A DNA stretch of 64,000 bases, taken from Variovorax sp. YR216. GTDB taxonomy: Bacteria > Pseudomonadota > Gammaproteobacteria > Burkholderiales > Burkholderiaceae_C. This document shows positions 56,244 to 63,905 of this stretch, piece by piece. A program made the position numbers and the translations under genes. The notes beneath the pieces are model-generated. The model did no database searches. It worked only from the letters and a program-made list of their open reading frames with translations, and had not been told where the DNA came from. The stretch's first letter is position 1, and each line of letters starts with the position of its first letter. The stretch spans positions 142,901 through 206,900 of the forward strand of contig NZ_FNRO01000010.1 of assembly GCF_900107745.1 (NCBI RefSeq). Direction: 5' to 3'.

Positions 56244-57158
56244 CTACCTGCGCCGCCTGGAATCCAGCGCCGCTCGGCTCGCGTTCGCGAGCAGTTCCGC
56301 GAAAGCCTCGGCTGCCGGCGACAGGCTGCGCCCGCTGCGCTTGATGATGCCGATGGGCCGGCTGATCGCGGGCTTCTCAAGCCGCACGCCGACGACCGAG
56401 CCCGGCCTGCGCGGCAGCGTGAGCTGCGGCACCACCGCGACGCCCATGCCGTGCTCGACAAGGCCGATCAGGGTCGAGACGTGCCGCACTTCGCAGACCG
56501 GACGGGGCAGGGGTGGCAGCTCGGCCAGCGCCTGGTCGATGAAGAGGCGGTTGCGGCTGGCCTGCGATACCCGCGCGTGCGGGTAGTCGGCGAGCTCCTC
56601 CCAGCCCACGGAGCGGCGCCTGGCCAGCGGATGCCCCGCGGCAACGGCCAGCACGTACGGCTCCTTCAGCAGCGGAGTGAACTCCACCTCCGGGTCCTGC
56701 ATGCCGATGTAGTTGAGCGCGAAGTCCGCCTCGCCCTGCTTGACGGCGGCGAGCACCTCGTCCGCGCCTTCCTCGATGATGCGCACCAGCACCCGCGGGT
56801 GCTGAGCGCGGAAGGCGTTGATCACCGGCGGCATGAAGTGGTGGATGGTCGAGAGCACCACGCCGATGGTCACGTCGCCGGCCTCCAGTTCGGCCGCGTC
56901 GCGCAGGCTCTGCACCGAGCGGTCGAGTTCTTCCATCAGGCCGCGCACCTGCCCGAGGAAGCGCTGCCCGAGCGTCGTGAGGGCGACGCTGCGCGTGGTG
57001 CGGTCGAAAAGGCGCACCTCCAGCATGTCTTCCAGGTGCGAAATGCGGCGCGACAGCGCGGGCTGCGAGAGATACAGCGCACGCGCGGCGGCGGCGAAGC
57101 TTTGTGTCTCGGCGACGGTGACGAAGGCGCGCAGGTCCGCGAGCGAGGGTTTGGTCAT
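56244..57158 (-). CDS. LysR-family regulator of the carboxylate cluster
   Basis: The 304-residue protein has the LysR HTH (LADLRAFVTVAETQSFAAAARALYLSQPALSRRISHLEDML, residues 6-46) and effector domain with VTIGVVLSTIHHFMPPVINAFRAQHP. It is divergent from the Bug receptor gene with 104 bp between starts, so it should control the receptor-hydratase-dehydrogenase series and itself. The ATG at 57158 begins directly at the HTH; a longer frame adds 29 unrelated residues. A possible operator lies in the gap around ATTGCAATAAAGC and TTGCAA at about 57180-57208. Confidence 0.9.
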   Translation of the reverse strand: MTKPSLADLRAFVTVAETQSFAAAARALYLSQPALSRRISHLEDMLEVRLFDRTTRSVALTTLGQRFLGQVRGLMEELDRSVQSLRDAAELEAGDVTIGVVLSTIHHFMPPVINAFRAQHPRVLVRIIEEGADEVLAAVKQGEADFALNYIGMQDPEVEFTPLLKEPYVLAVAAGHPLARRRSVGWEELADYPHARVSQASRNRLFIDQALAELPPLPRPVCEVRHVSTLIGLVEHGMGVAVVPQLTLPRRPGSVVGVRLEKPAISRPIGIIKRSGRSLSPAAEAFAELLANASRAALDSRRRR

Positions 57159-57262
57159 GGCGATACATTCATGCAGGAATTGCAATAAAGCACCAGAAAC
57201 TTGCAATTTACCGCAAGGACGCGAATGGCGAAGATCGCGCCACAAAACAAGGAGACAACGAC

Positions 57263-58231
57263 ATGCAACGCCGTCATCTACTGCAGGCTGCGGCGGCCGC
57301 GGTCGCGATGCCGCACCTGGCCTTCGCGCAGAGCTATCCGACCAAGCCGATCCGCTACATCGTTCCGGTGGCCGCCGGCGGCGGCAACGACATGATCGCC
57401 CGCGTGGTCGCCGACCGCTGGGGCCGGCTGCTCGGCCAGAGCATGGTGGTCGACAACCAGAGCGGCGGCGGCGGCGTGGTCGCGAGCCAGGCCACTGCGC
57501 ATGCCGCGCCCGACGGCTACACGCTCATGCAGGGCTACGTCGCCACGCACGGCACCACGCCCGCGACGCGCAAGGTGAGCTATGACGCGATCAAGGATTT
57601 CACGCCCATCGGCATGATCGGCGCCACGCCGAACGTGCTCACGGTGAACGCCTCGGTGCCCGCGAACACGGTCGACGAATTCATCAAGTACGTGAAGGCC
57701 AATCTGGGCAAGGTGAGCTACGGCTCGGCCGGCGCGGGCTCGCTCACTCACCTGACGATGGAGCTCTTCAAGCAGGAGACCGGGGCCGTCATGGTCCACA
57801 TCCCCTACCGCGGCATTGCGCCCGCGATCAACGACCTGCTGGGCGGCCAGACGCAGGCGATGTTTCCCGGTCTTGCGGCGGCGTTGCCGCATCTTCGCTC
57901 GGGGCGCATGCGCGCGCTGGCCGTCACTGGCAAGGCGCGAAGCGCGCAACTCAAGGATGTGCCGACGATGGAAGAGATCGGCTTCAAGGGCTTCGACGCG
58001 ATGCAGTGGTATGGCTCGGTCGGCCCGGCCGGCATCCCGCCGGACATCGTGAGGCGCCTCAACGAAACGCAGGTTGCGGTGCTCAAGTCGCCTGACCTCG
58101 CGGAGAAGCTCTCGGGCGAAGCGGTGGAGCCGTGGCCCATGACGTCGGAAGAGTTCGGCCAGTACATCGCCTCGGAGATCTCGCGGTGGACGGCGCTCGC
58201 CAAGGCGCGCGGCATCCGGCTCGACGACTGA
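57263..58231 (+). CDS. Bug-family tripartite tricarboxylate transporter receptor (TctC)
   Basis: The 322-residue periplasmic receptor has a signal peptide (HLLQAAAAAVAMPHLAFA-Q) and the Bug fold: YPTKPIRYIVPVAAGGGNDMIAR, GQSMVVDNQSGGGG, GSLTHLTMELFKQ, VHIPYRG, and PAGIPPDIVRRLNE. Bug proteins bind carboxylates. No TctA or TctB genes are next to it, as is common in this group. AAGGAGACAACGAC precedes the ATG. It opens the cluster controlled by the divergent LysR. Confidence 0.93.
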   Translation: MQRRHLLQAAAAAVAMPHLAFAQSYPTKPIRYIVPVAAGGGNDMIARVVADRWGRLLGQSMVVDNQSGGGGVVASQATAHAAPDGYTLMQGYVATHGTTPATRKVSYDAIKDFTPIGMIGATPNVLTVNASVPANTVDEFIKYVKANLGKVSYGSAGAGSLTHLTMELFKQETGAVMVHIPYRGIAPAINDLLGGQTQAMFPGLAAALPHLRSGRMRALAVTGKARSAQLKDVPTMEEIGFKGFDAMQWYGSVGPAGIPPDIVRRLNETQVAVLKSPDLAEKLSGEAVEPWPMTSEEFGQYIASEISRWTALAKARGIRLDD

Positions 58232-58254
58232 ATCCGCGCGCGGATTCCCTTTTT
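58231..58254 (+). terminator. Palindrome with T-tract after the receptor gene
   Basis: AATCCGCGCGCGGATT (58231-58246) is a perfect 16-bp palindrome starting at the last base of the stop codon and followed by CCCTTTTTC. It may terminate or attenuate transcription between the receptor gene and the MmgE/PrpD gene, giving more receptor than enzyme. Confidence 0.6.
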
Positions 58255-58283
58255 CTTTCAACCCCGTAACCGACTCAGATCCA

Positions 58284-59654
58284 GTGGCACGCAATACGCA
58301 CGTTCCCGCCGATACCTCGGCACCCCCGGTCACCGCCATCCTTGCCCGCTTCGTCTCCGGCCATGCCTCGCGCGGCTGGAGTGACGCAGTCGAGCGGGAG
58401 GCCCATCGCACCTTCTACAACTGGCTCGGCTGCGCTATTGGTGCGGTATATCATGAAGCAGCGAACGCAGCGCTCGGGGCAGTCCGCCTACTGCAGCCCG
58501 CACCGCAGGCCACCGTGCTCGGCAGCAAGGAGAAGGTGGACATGGCCAGCGCCGCGCTGGTCAACGGCATCACCTCGCACACCTTCGACTTCGACGACAC
58601 GCACCTGAAGACCATCATTCATCCCGCCGGCCCCGTGGCCTCGGCGGTGCTCGCGCTCGCGGAGCATCGCGGGGCGAGCGGCCGCGAAGTGATCGACGCG
58701 CTGGTGCTCGGCATCGACGTGGCCTGCCGCATCGGCAACACCATGTACCCGGACCACTACGACCGGGGCTGGCACATCACCGGCTCCACCGGCATGCTGG
58801 GCGCGGCGGCCGGTTGCGCGCGCCTGCTGGGCCTGGACGAGAAGAAGACCGCGATGGCGCTCGGCATCGCGGCATCGCAACCGGTCGGCTTTCGCGAGCA
58901 GTTCGGCACCATGACCAAGCCCTTTCATCCGGGCGGTGCCGCGCGGGCCGGCCTCATGTCGGCGCTGCTGGCGAGCCAGGGCTTCACCGCGAGCGAGCGC
59001 GCGCTCGAAGCACCGCGTGGCTTCGTGCAGGTGGCCTCGGACAAACGTGCGTGGAACGAGGTGACCGACGAGCTCGGCGAGCGATTCGAGATTTCCTTCA
59101 ACACCTACAAGCCCTTCGCGTGCGGGATCGTGATCCACCCGAGCATCGATGCCTGCGTGCGCCTGCGCGAACAGGGCATCACCGCCGATCAGGTGCAGCG
59201 CATCGAGCTGCGCGTGCATTCGCTGGTGCTCGAACTCACCGGCAAGATGGAGCCGAAGGATGGGCTGCAGGGCAAGTTCAGCGTCTACCACGGCTGTGCT
59301 GCCGGCCTGCTCTTCGGACGCGCGGGCGAGGAGGAATTTTCCGACGCGGTGGTGAACGACCCGCGCGTGGTCGCGCTGCGCAACAAGGTGCAGGCGACGG
59401 TGGACGACAGCATCGACGAAGCAGCGGTGCGCGTGGCCGCGGTGCTGACCGATGGCCGCCGCGCGGAAGTGAACGTCGACCACGCCATCGGTTCGCTGGA
59501 AAACCCGCTCACCGATGCACAGCTCGAGGCGAAGTTCTCTTCGCTCGTGGCGCCGGTGCTCGGCCAGGCGCGTGCGGACGAGATCACCAGGCACTGCCGC
59601 ACGCTGGCTTCGATGCCCGACATCCGCACGCTGACGGCGCTTTGTGCGGCGTGA
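58284..59654 (+). CDS. MmgE/PrpD family hydratase-dehydratase
   Basis: The 456-residue protein is of the 2-methylcitrate dehydratase / cis-aconitate decarboxylase / iminodisuccinate epimerase family. Conserved blocks are HTFDFDDTHLKTIIHPAGPVASA, DVACRIGN, GWHITGSTGMLGAAAG, and FGTMTKPFHPGGAARAGLMSALLA with the catalytic Lys/His region. The reaction cannot be chosen from sequence. Together with an IDH-type dehydrogenase and a carboxylate receptor it suggests breakdown of a hydroxylated di- or tricarboxylate. The start is a GTG at 58284. Confidence 0.88.
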   Translation: MARNTHVPADTSAPPVTAILARFVSGHASRGWSDAVEREAHRTFYNWLGCAIGAVYHEAANAALGAVRLLQPAPQATVLGSKEKVDMASAALVNGITSHTFDFDDTHLKTIIHPAGPVASAVLALAEHRGASGREVIDALVLGIDVACRIGNTMYPDHYDRGWHITGSTGMLGAAAGCARLLGLDEKKTAMALGIAASQPVGFREQFGTMTKPFHPGGAARAGLMSALLASQGFTASERALEAPRGFVQVASDKRAWNEVTDELGERFEISFNTYKPFACGIVIHPSIDACVRLREQGITADQVQRIELRVHSLVLELTGKMEPKDGLQGKFSVYHGCAAGLLFGRAGEEEFSDAVVNDPRVVALRNKVQATVDDSIDEAAVRVAAVLTDGRRAEVNVDHAIGSLENPLTDAQLEAKFSSLVAPVLGQARADEITRHCRTLASMPDIRTLTALCAA

Positions 59655-59679
59655 TGAACCCATTTCTTCCGGACCTGAC

Positions 59680-60759
59680 GTGACACAAACCACACCACTG
59701 CGCATCGGCATCCTCGACGGCGACGAAATCGGGCACGAGATCGTTCCCGCATCGGTCGATATCGCGCGCGCCGCTGCCGAACTCCATGGCGTGCAGATCG
59801 ACTGGCATCCGTTGCCCATCGGCGCACGCGCGCTCGAAACGCACGGGCACACGCTGCCGCCCGGGACGATGGCGACGCTGCAGACGCTCGACGGATGGAT
59901 CCTGGGGCCGATCGGGCATCGCGCCTATCCCAAGGGGCCGAACGCGATCAACCCGCATCCGATCCTGCGCAAGCAGTTCAACCTGTTCGCCAATGTGCGG
60001 CCGACGCGGTCGTATCCGGACATCGGCTGCCTGCACGACGGCGTGGACCTCGTCATCGTGCGCGAGAACAACGAGGGCTTCCAGCCCGATCGCAACATGG
60101 TCGCGGGCACGGGCGAGTTCCGGCCCACGGACGAGGTGACGCTTTCGGTGCGCGTCATCACCCGCGCCGGCAGTCGCCGCGTGGCACGCGCGGCCTTCGA
60201 GCTCGCGCGGCAGCGCCGCAAGCACCTGACCTACGTGCACAAGGACACCGTGTTCAAGCTGAGCTGCGGCATGTTCGTCGAGGAATGCCGCAAGCTGGCG
60301 GCCGAGTACCCCGATGTGCGGGTGGACGACGTGATCGTCGACACCTTCGCGATGCGACTCGTGCGCGATCCGCAGAGCTTCGACGTGGTGGTCACGACCA
60401 ACATGTTCGGCGACATCCTGTCTGACGAGGCTGCGGGGCTGGTCGGCGGGCTCGGCATGGCGCCGGGGCTGTGCATCGGGGACGGCGATGTCGCGATGGC
60501 GCAGGCCACGCACGGCTCCGCACCCGACATCGCGGGGCAGGGCATCGCGAACCCCTACGCGATGATCGAATCGACCCGCATGATGTTCGAGTGGCTGGGC
60601 CACAGCCGTGGCAACGAGGGCGCGGTGCGCATGGCGGCATCGATGTCGAAGGCGACTACCGCGGCGGTGGCCGACCGGCAGGCGCGCACCGGCGACATCC
60701 GGGGCACGGGCAACACCGCGTCGTTCACGCGGGCGGTGCTGAACAACCTGCACGCCTGA
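59680..60759 (+). CDS. Isocitrate / isopropylmalate dehydrogenase family protein
   Basis: The 359-residue enzyme is a metal-dependent beta-decarboxylating hydroxyacid dehydrogenase. Visible marks are the start RIGILDGDEIGHEIVPAS, the substrate arginines around LFANVRPTRSYPDI, RENNEGFQP, the Tyr/Lys pair near LTYVHKDTVFK, metal aspartates in NMFGDILSDEAAG, and the NAD-loop HGSAPDIAGQGIANPYA. The 3-hydroxy acid is unknown; tartrate or a substituted malate is possible. I chose the GTG at 59680, 25 bp after the preceding stop. The next gene follows after 8 bp. Confidence 0.9.
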   Translation: MTQTTPLRIGILDGDEIGHEIVPASVDIARAAAELHGVQIDWHPLPIGARALETHGHTLPPGTMATLQTLDGWILGPIGHRAYPKGPNAINPHPILRKQFNLFANVRPTRSYPDIGCLHDGVDLVIVRENNEGFQPDRNMVAGTGEFRPTDEVTLSVRVITRAGSRRVARAAFELARQRRKHLTYVHKDTVFKLSCGMFVEECRKLAAEYPDVRVDDVIVDTFAMRLVRDPQSFDVVVTTNMFGDILSDEAAGLVGGLGMAPGLCIGDGDVAMAQATHGSAPDIAGQGIANPYAMIESTRMMFEWLGHSRGNEGAVRMAASMSKATTAAVADRQARTGDIRGTGNTASFTRAVLNNLHA

Positions 60760-60767
60760 GGTCCGCG

Positions 60768-61784
60768 ATGCAGTCCTACTGGATGCAGACGAACGGAGCC
60801 GATGCCGTGCTTGAACTGCGCGACGTGCCGATCCCCGTGCCAGGCCCGCAGCAGCTGCTGGTGGGCGTGCATGCGTCGTCGCTGAACCGCGGCGAGTTCC
60901 TGCCCGGGCACGGCAAGGCCGGCGCATGGAAGGCGATCGGCGGAGAGGCTGCCGGCGAAGTGGTTTCGGCAGGCGCGGAAGTGACCGGCTTCGGACTGGG
61001 CGATCGCGTCATGGGGCGGTGTGCCGGATCGTTCGCCGAGTACGCGTTGCTGGATGCCGCCGAAGCGATCCCGATGCCAGCGAACCTCAGCTTCGAGCAG
61101 GCCGCGAGCATTCCGCTGACCTTTCTCGTCGCCTTCGACATGCTGGTGCTGCAGGGCCGGCTGAAAGCAGGCGAGTGGCTGCTGATCAACGGCGTTTCGT
61201 CGGGCGTCGGCGTGGCCTCGCTGCAACTTGGCAAGGCGCTGGGTGCGAAGGTGATCGGCACCTCGGGTTCGGCCGACAAGCTGGCATCGCTGCAATCGCT
61301 GGGGCTCGACCTGGCACTGTGCACCCGGCAAGCCGACTTTGCGCCGGCGGTGATGGAGGCGACCGCAGGGCAGGGCGCGAACCTGATCGTCAACACCGTC
61401 GGCGGCACGGTGTTCGCCGAAGACATTCGCTCGCTCGCTTTCGAGGGCCGGCTCGCCACAGTCGGCTATGTCGATGGCGTGGTGCACGCCGACATCGACC
61501 TCGAAGCGCTACACGCGCGGCGGCTCACGCTCTTCGGCGTCTCCAACAAGCTGCGCTCCCGGGAACAGAAGGCCGCGGCGGTGCCGCGCTTCATCGCCGA
61601 GGTGCTGCCGCACTTTGCCGCGGGGCGCATCGTCCCGCGCATCGACCGGGTGATGGATTTCGCGCGATTGCCCGAAGCCAAGGCGCTGATGGAAGCCGGC
61701 GCGCATGTCGGAAAGATCGTACTGAGATGCCGGACGCGGCCTGATTCGGGATCCGGTCAAAAGTGCAAGGGTCAAGACGAATGA
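60768..61784 (+). CDS. Zinc-independent MDR alcohol dehydrogenase / quinone oxidoreductase
   Basis: The 338-residue protein is of the medium-chain reductase superfamily in the quinone oxidoreductase branch: VHASSLNRGEFLPGHG at the start, GGEAAGEVVSAGAEVTGFGLGDRVMG, and the NADPH site LLINGVSSGVGVASLQLGKALGAKVIGTSGS. Catalytic zinc Cys/His ligands are absent. It probably reduces an enoyl or quinone-like intermediate. It lies 8 bp after the dehydrogenase gene and overlaps the next gene by 4 bp (ATGA), so it is part of the operon. Confidence 0.88.
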   Translation: MQSYWMQTNGADAVLELRDVPIPVPGPQQLLVGVHASSLNRGEFLPGHGKAGAWKAIGGEAAGEVVSAGAEVTGFGLGDRVMGRCAGSFAEYALLDAAEAIPMPANLSFEQAASIPLTFLVAFDMLVLQGRLKAGEWLLINGVSSGVGVASLQLGKALGAKVIGTSGSADKLASLQSLGLDLALCTRQADFAPAVMEATAGQGANLIVNTVGGTVFAEDIRSLAFEGRLATVGYVDGVVHADIDLEALHARRLTLFGVSNKLRSREQKAAAVPRFIAEVLPHFAAGRIVPRIDRVMDFARLPEAKALMEAGAHVGKIVLRCRTRPDSGSGQKCKGQDE

Positions 61785-62596
61785 AAGACGATTGCTCCAG
61801 CGTGCGGCGCGCCCTGTGCGGCGCCGGTGCCTTGATGCTCGCGGGCTGCGGCGCGAAGCCTCCGGCCGATCTGCGCGCGGTGCGCAGCGAGCTTGCGCCG
61901 ACGGGCACGCTGCGCGCGGCCATCAACTTCGGCAACCCGATCCTCGCGACGCGCGGCAAGAACGGCGAGCCGCTGGGCGTGTCGGTGGACCTTGCGCGTG
62001 AAGTCGCCAAGCGCCTGGACCTGCCGCTCGAACTGGTGCAGTTCAACTCGGCCGGCAACGTGGTCGAGGCGTTGAAGGCCGGCAAGGTCGACATGGCATT
62101 CGTCGCGATCGATCCGGTGCGCGGCGCGGACATGGACTACACCGCGCCCTACGTGATCATCGAAGGCGCGTACCTCGTGCGCAAGAGTTCGCCCTTGCAG
62201 CGCAACGAAGAGGTCGACCGCGCAGGCACCCGCGTGGTGGTCGGTCGCGGCAGTGCCTACGACCTGTTCCTGACGCGCGAGCTGAAGCAGGCCACGCTGG
62301 TGCGTTCGCCGACCTCCCCGGCGGTGACCGACATGTTCCTCTCGCAGAACCTGGATGTGGCCGCCGGGGTGAAGCAGCAGCTCGAATCTGATGCGCAGCG
62401 CGTCGGTAACGTACGCCTGCTGCCGGGCCGCTTCATGGTGATCGAGCAAGCCATGGGCGTGCCCAAGGGCCGCACCGCGGCACAGCTCTGGCTGAGCGAC
62501 TTCATCGAGCAGATGAAGCGCACCGACTTCGTGGCTGCCGCGCTGAAGCGGCACGCCATCGAAGGTGCGGCCGTCGCACCCCCACGTGCGGGCTGA
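61781..62596 (+). CDS. Periplasmic solute-binding lipoprotein (SBP_bac_3 family)
   Basis: The 271-residue protein has a lipobox (GALMLAGC, C23) and a family 3 binding fold: GTLRAAINFGNPILATRGKNGEPLGVSVDLAREVAKRLDLPLELVQF, then KVDMAFVAIDPVRGADMDYTAPYVIIEGAYLV. Family members bind amino acids or other small solutes, but no ABC permease genes are in the cluster, so it may act as a sensor or partner of a distant transporter. The ATG at 61781 overlaps the MDR stop by 4 bp. The stop codon is embedded in the terminator hairpin. Confidence 0.85.
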   Translation: MKDDCSSVRRALCGAGALMLAGCGAKPPADLRAVRSELAPTGTLRAAINFGNPILATRGKNGEPLGVSVDLAREVAKRLDLPLELVQFNSAGNVVEALKAGKVDMAFVAIDPVRGADMDYTAPYVIIEGAYLVRKSSPLQRNEEVDRAGTRVVVGRGSAYDLFLTRELKQATLVRSPTSPAVTDMFLSQNLDVAAGVKQQLESDAQRVGNVRLLPGRFMVIEQAMGVPKGRTAAQLWLSDFIEQMKRTDFVAAALKRHAIEGAAVAPPRAG

Positions 62597-62614
62597 GGCC
62601 CGCACGGTTTTTTT
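62586..62614 (+). terminator. Strong rho-independent terminator closing the carboxylate operon
   Basis: GTGCGGGC (62586-62593), loop TGAG and GCCCGCAC (62598-62605) form a perfect 8-bp GC-rich stem, followed by GG and seven T residues (62608-62614). The TGA stop codon of the binding lipoprotein lies in the loop, so termination and translation end are merged. Confidence 0.92.
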
Positions 62615-62637
62615 GCAACCCTGTTGATGGAGATTCC

Positions 62638-63093
62638 ATGAAGCGATTGAACCGACTGGCCGCCATCGGCGCCGCCCTTGCCGCCCTGGCATTGCCCGCC
62701 GTGGCGCAGAACGTGAAGGTGACGCCACTGGGCGGCATCGACGGCGAGTTCTGCCCGCAGGACCGGGCGCTGGTCTTCGAGGACCCCAACGGCACGCGCG
62801 TCCTCTACGACCCGGGCCGCACGGTGGCCGGCCCTTCGGATCCTCGGCTGGGCAAGATCGACATCATCCTGGTGAGCCACATGCATGGCGACCATCTGGG
62901 CAATGCGCACAACAAGGCGCCCAACTCGGGCACCTGCGAAGCGCCGGACATGTCGGTGTCGTCGATGCCCAACTCGCTCGCGGTCGAGATCGCGCTCGCG
63001 AAGAAATCCAAGATCGTCACCGGCAGCGAAATGCCGCCGTTCTTCGCGGCCAAGCTGATCTCGACAATTAATGTCGCGAACTGGCAAACATAG
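62638..63093 (+). pseudogene. Metallo-beta-lactamase-fold hydrolase gene truncated by an element insertion
   Basis: The frame begins with a signal peptide (LAAIGAALAALALPAVA-Q) and an MBL domain: VSHMHGDHLGNAH carries the H81-x-H83-x-D85-H86 metal motif, and VTGSEMPPFFAAKLI follows. Homologues I recall continue for well over 300 residues. Here the host sequence stops at about codon 144, where a TGTCG-starting repeat block begins at 63072, and the frame ends 7 codons into it. More than half of the fold, including the remaining metal ligands, is missing. It lies 24 bp after the operon terminator, with GGAGATTCC as ribosome binding site. Confidence 0.85.
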
Positions 63094-63130
63094 TCGCGAA
63101 CTCACAAATATAGTCGTGAATTGGTCTGCC
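63072..63130. mobile_element. Terminal end of an inserted mobile element with three 20-bp repeats
   Basis: Three tandem 20-bp units occupy 63071-63090, 63091-63110 and 63111-63130, sharing a core AGTCG(C/T)GAA(C/T)T at exact 20-bp spacing; the outer unit begins TGTCGCGAACTGGCAAACA. A TGT terminus with serial transposase-binding repeats is the plan of Tn7/Tn5053-superfamily ends and some IS families. The block cuts the MBL gene. No transposition genes of such an element are within the remaining 0.9 kb, apart from an unrelated-looking transposase tail at the window edge. Confidence 0.75.
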
Positions 63131-63217
63131 GAACTTCAGCGATCGGGGGAGACCGATCATTCTGAACTGGACCGCTTCGACAACGACATGGGCTTGCAGC
63201 GCCTGTTTCGTGAGAGC

Positions 63218-63253
63218 TTGATCGCAGCATTTCCCTGCGATATGTGGCGCGGT
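63218..63253. repeat. 36-bp palindromic repeat, copy 2
   Basis: Same 36-bp segment as 29131-29166 with one mismatch, containing ATCGCAG, 7-base loop, CTGCGAT. It lies 88 bp inside the element end and 173 bp upstream of the XRE regulator gene. Both copies sit in mobile-element debris, so the segment probably belongs to a transposon family rather than to host regulation. Confidence 0.75.
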
Positions 63254-63377
63254 TTCTTGCCCTCTGCCTGCTGTGACGAGAGTCTCCGATCGCGATGCTT
63301 CGGCTTCGCGGACGAAATGTTCGGGGATCGCCCAAACTGAGCCGCAGCTGTTGAAATGCTGCAATGCGTCAAAATGA

Positions 63378-63402
63378 ATCCTATAGGATGTAGACCTATT
63401 GG
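63378..63402. promoter_or_regulatory. Tandem palindromic operator candidate ahead of the XRE gene
   Basis: ATCCTATAGGAT (63378-63389) is a perfect 12-bp palindrome, and CCTATTGG (63395-63402) is an imperfect copy of its core, centred 15 bp downstream. They end 24 bp before the XRE start codon. Small XRE regulators often autoregulate through two such adjacent sites, so this is a good operator candidate. Confidence 0.6.
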
Positions 63403-63426
63403 TGTCGCCATGCCGAAATATCGAGC

Positions 63427-63738
63427 ATGAAAGGTGCGACGAATCTGTCGAACGGCTCGGAATTTGGCCAAGCTCTCAAGACAGTTCGTCTTGCGAAAGA
63501 CATCACCCAAGAGAAGTTCGATGCAGTATCGAATCGGACGTACGTAAGTGCGCTGGAGCGCGGGTTGAAGCAGCCAACGCTCCAGAAAATAGATGAACTC
63601 GCCGGGGTGCTGGGCGTGCATCCGCTCTCGCTCTTGACGCTTTGTTATCTGAAGCGGCCTAGCGCTGCATCGGTCGAAAAGACCTTGCACGCAATTCAGA
63701 CGGAACTTCAAGAGTTGCTGCTGTCGCGAGATGGATAG
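63427..63738 (+). CDS. XRE-family helix-turn-helix regulator of a mobile element
   Basis: The 103-residue protein is a single HTH_XRE domain (about 12-70): FGQALKTVRLAKDITQEKFDAVSNRTYVSALERGLKQPTLQKIDELAGVLGVHPLSLL. A short helical tail (about 75-103) may dimerise. It resembles small controller proteins carried by transposons and restriction systems. It lies inside the inserted element, has lower GC than host genes, and is preceded by a tandem palindrome. It may control transposition or accessory genes outside the window. Confidence 0.85.
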   Translation: MKGATNLSNGSEFGQALKTVRLAKDITQEKFDAVSNRTYVSALERGLKQPTLQKIDELAGVLGVHPLSLLTLCYLKRPSAASVEKTLHAIQTELQELLLSRDG

Positions 63739-63905
63739 CTTCGAATTGCCATAGCTCCCGAGCCGCTAGGGAGATGCTGATCAATGAACGACGTCGTCGG
63801 ATCTGAGGACATCACGAAGCGATGCGGTCGCGATTTTGGTCGACTTCGCGCGGTGAGGCCCGCCAGCCGGGCGCTTTGCACCTCTTGCGAGGCCACTTTC
63901 GATGT

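Noticed and set aside
63351..63379. TTGAAA-N17-ATGAAT as a sigma-70 promoter for the XRE gene
   Set aside because: The -10 element matches consensus in only three of six positions, so the call is too weak to list.
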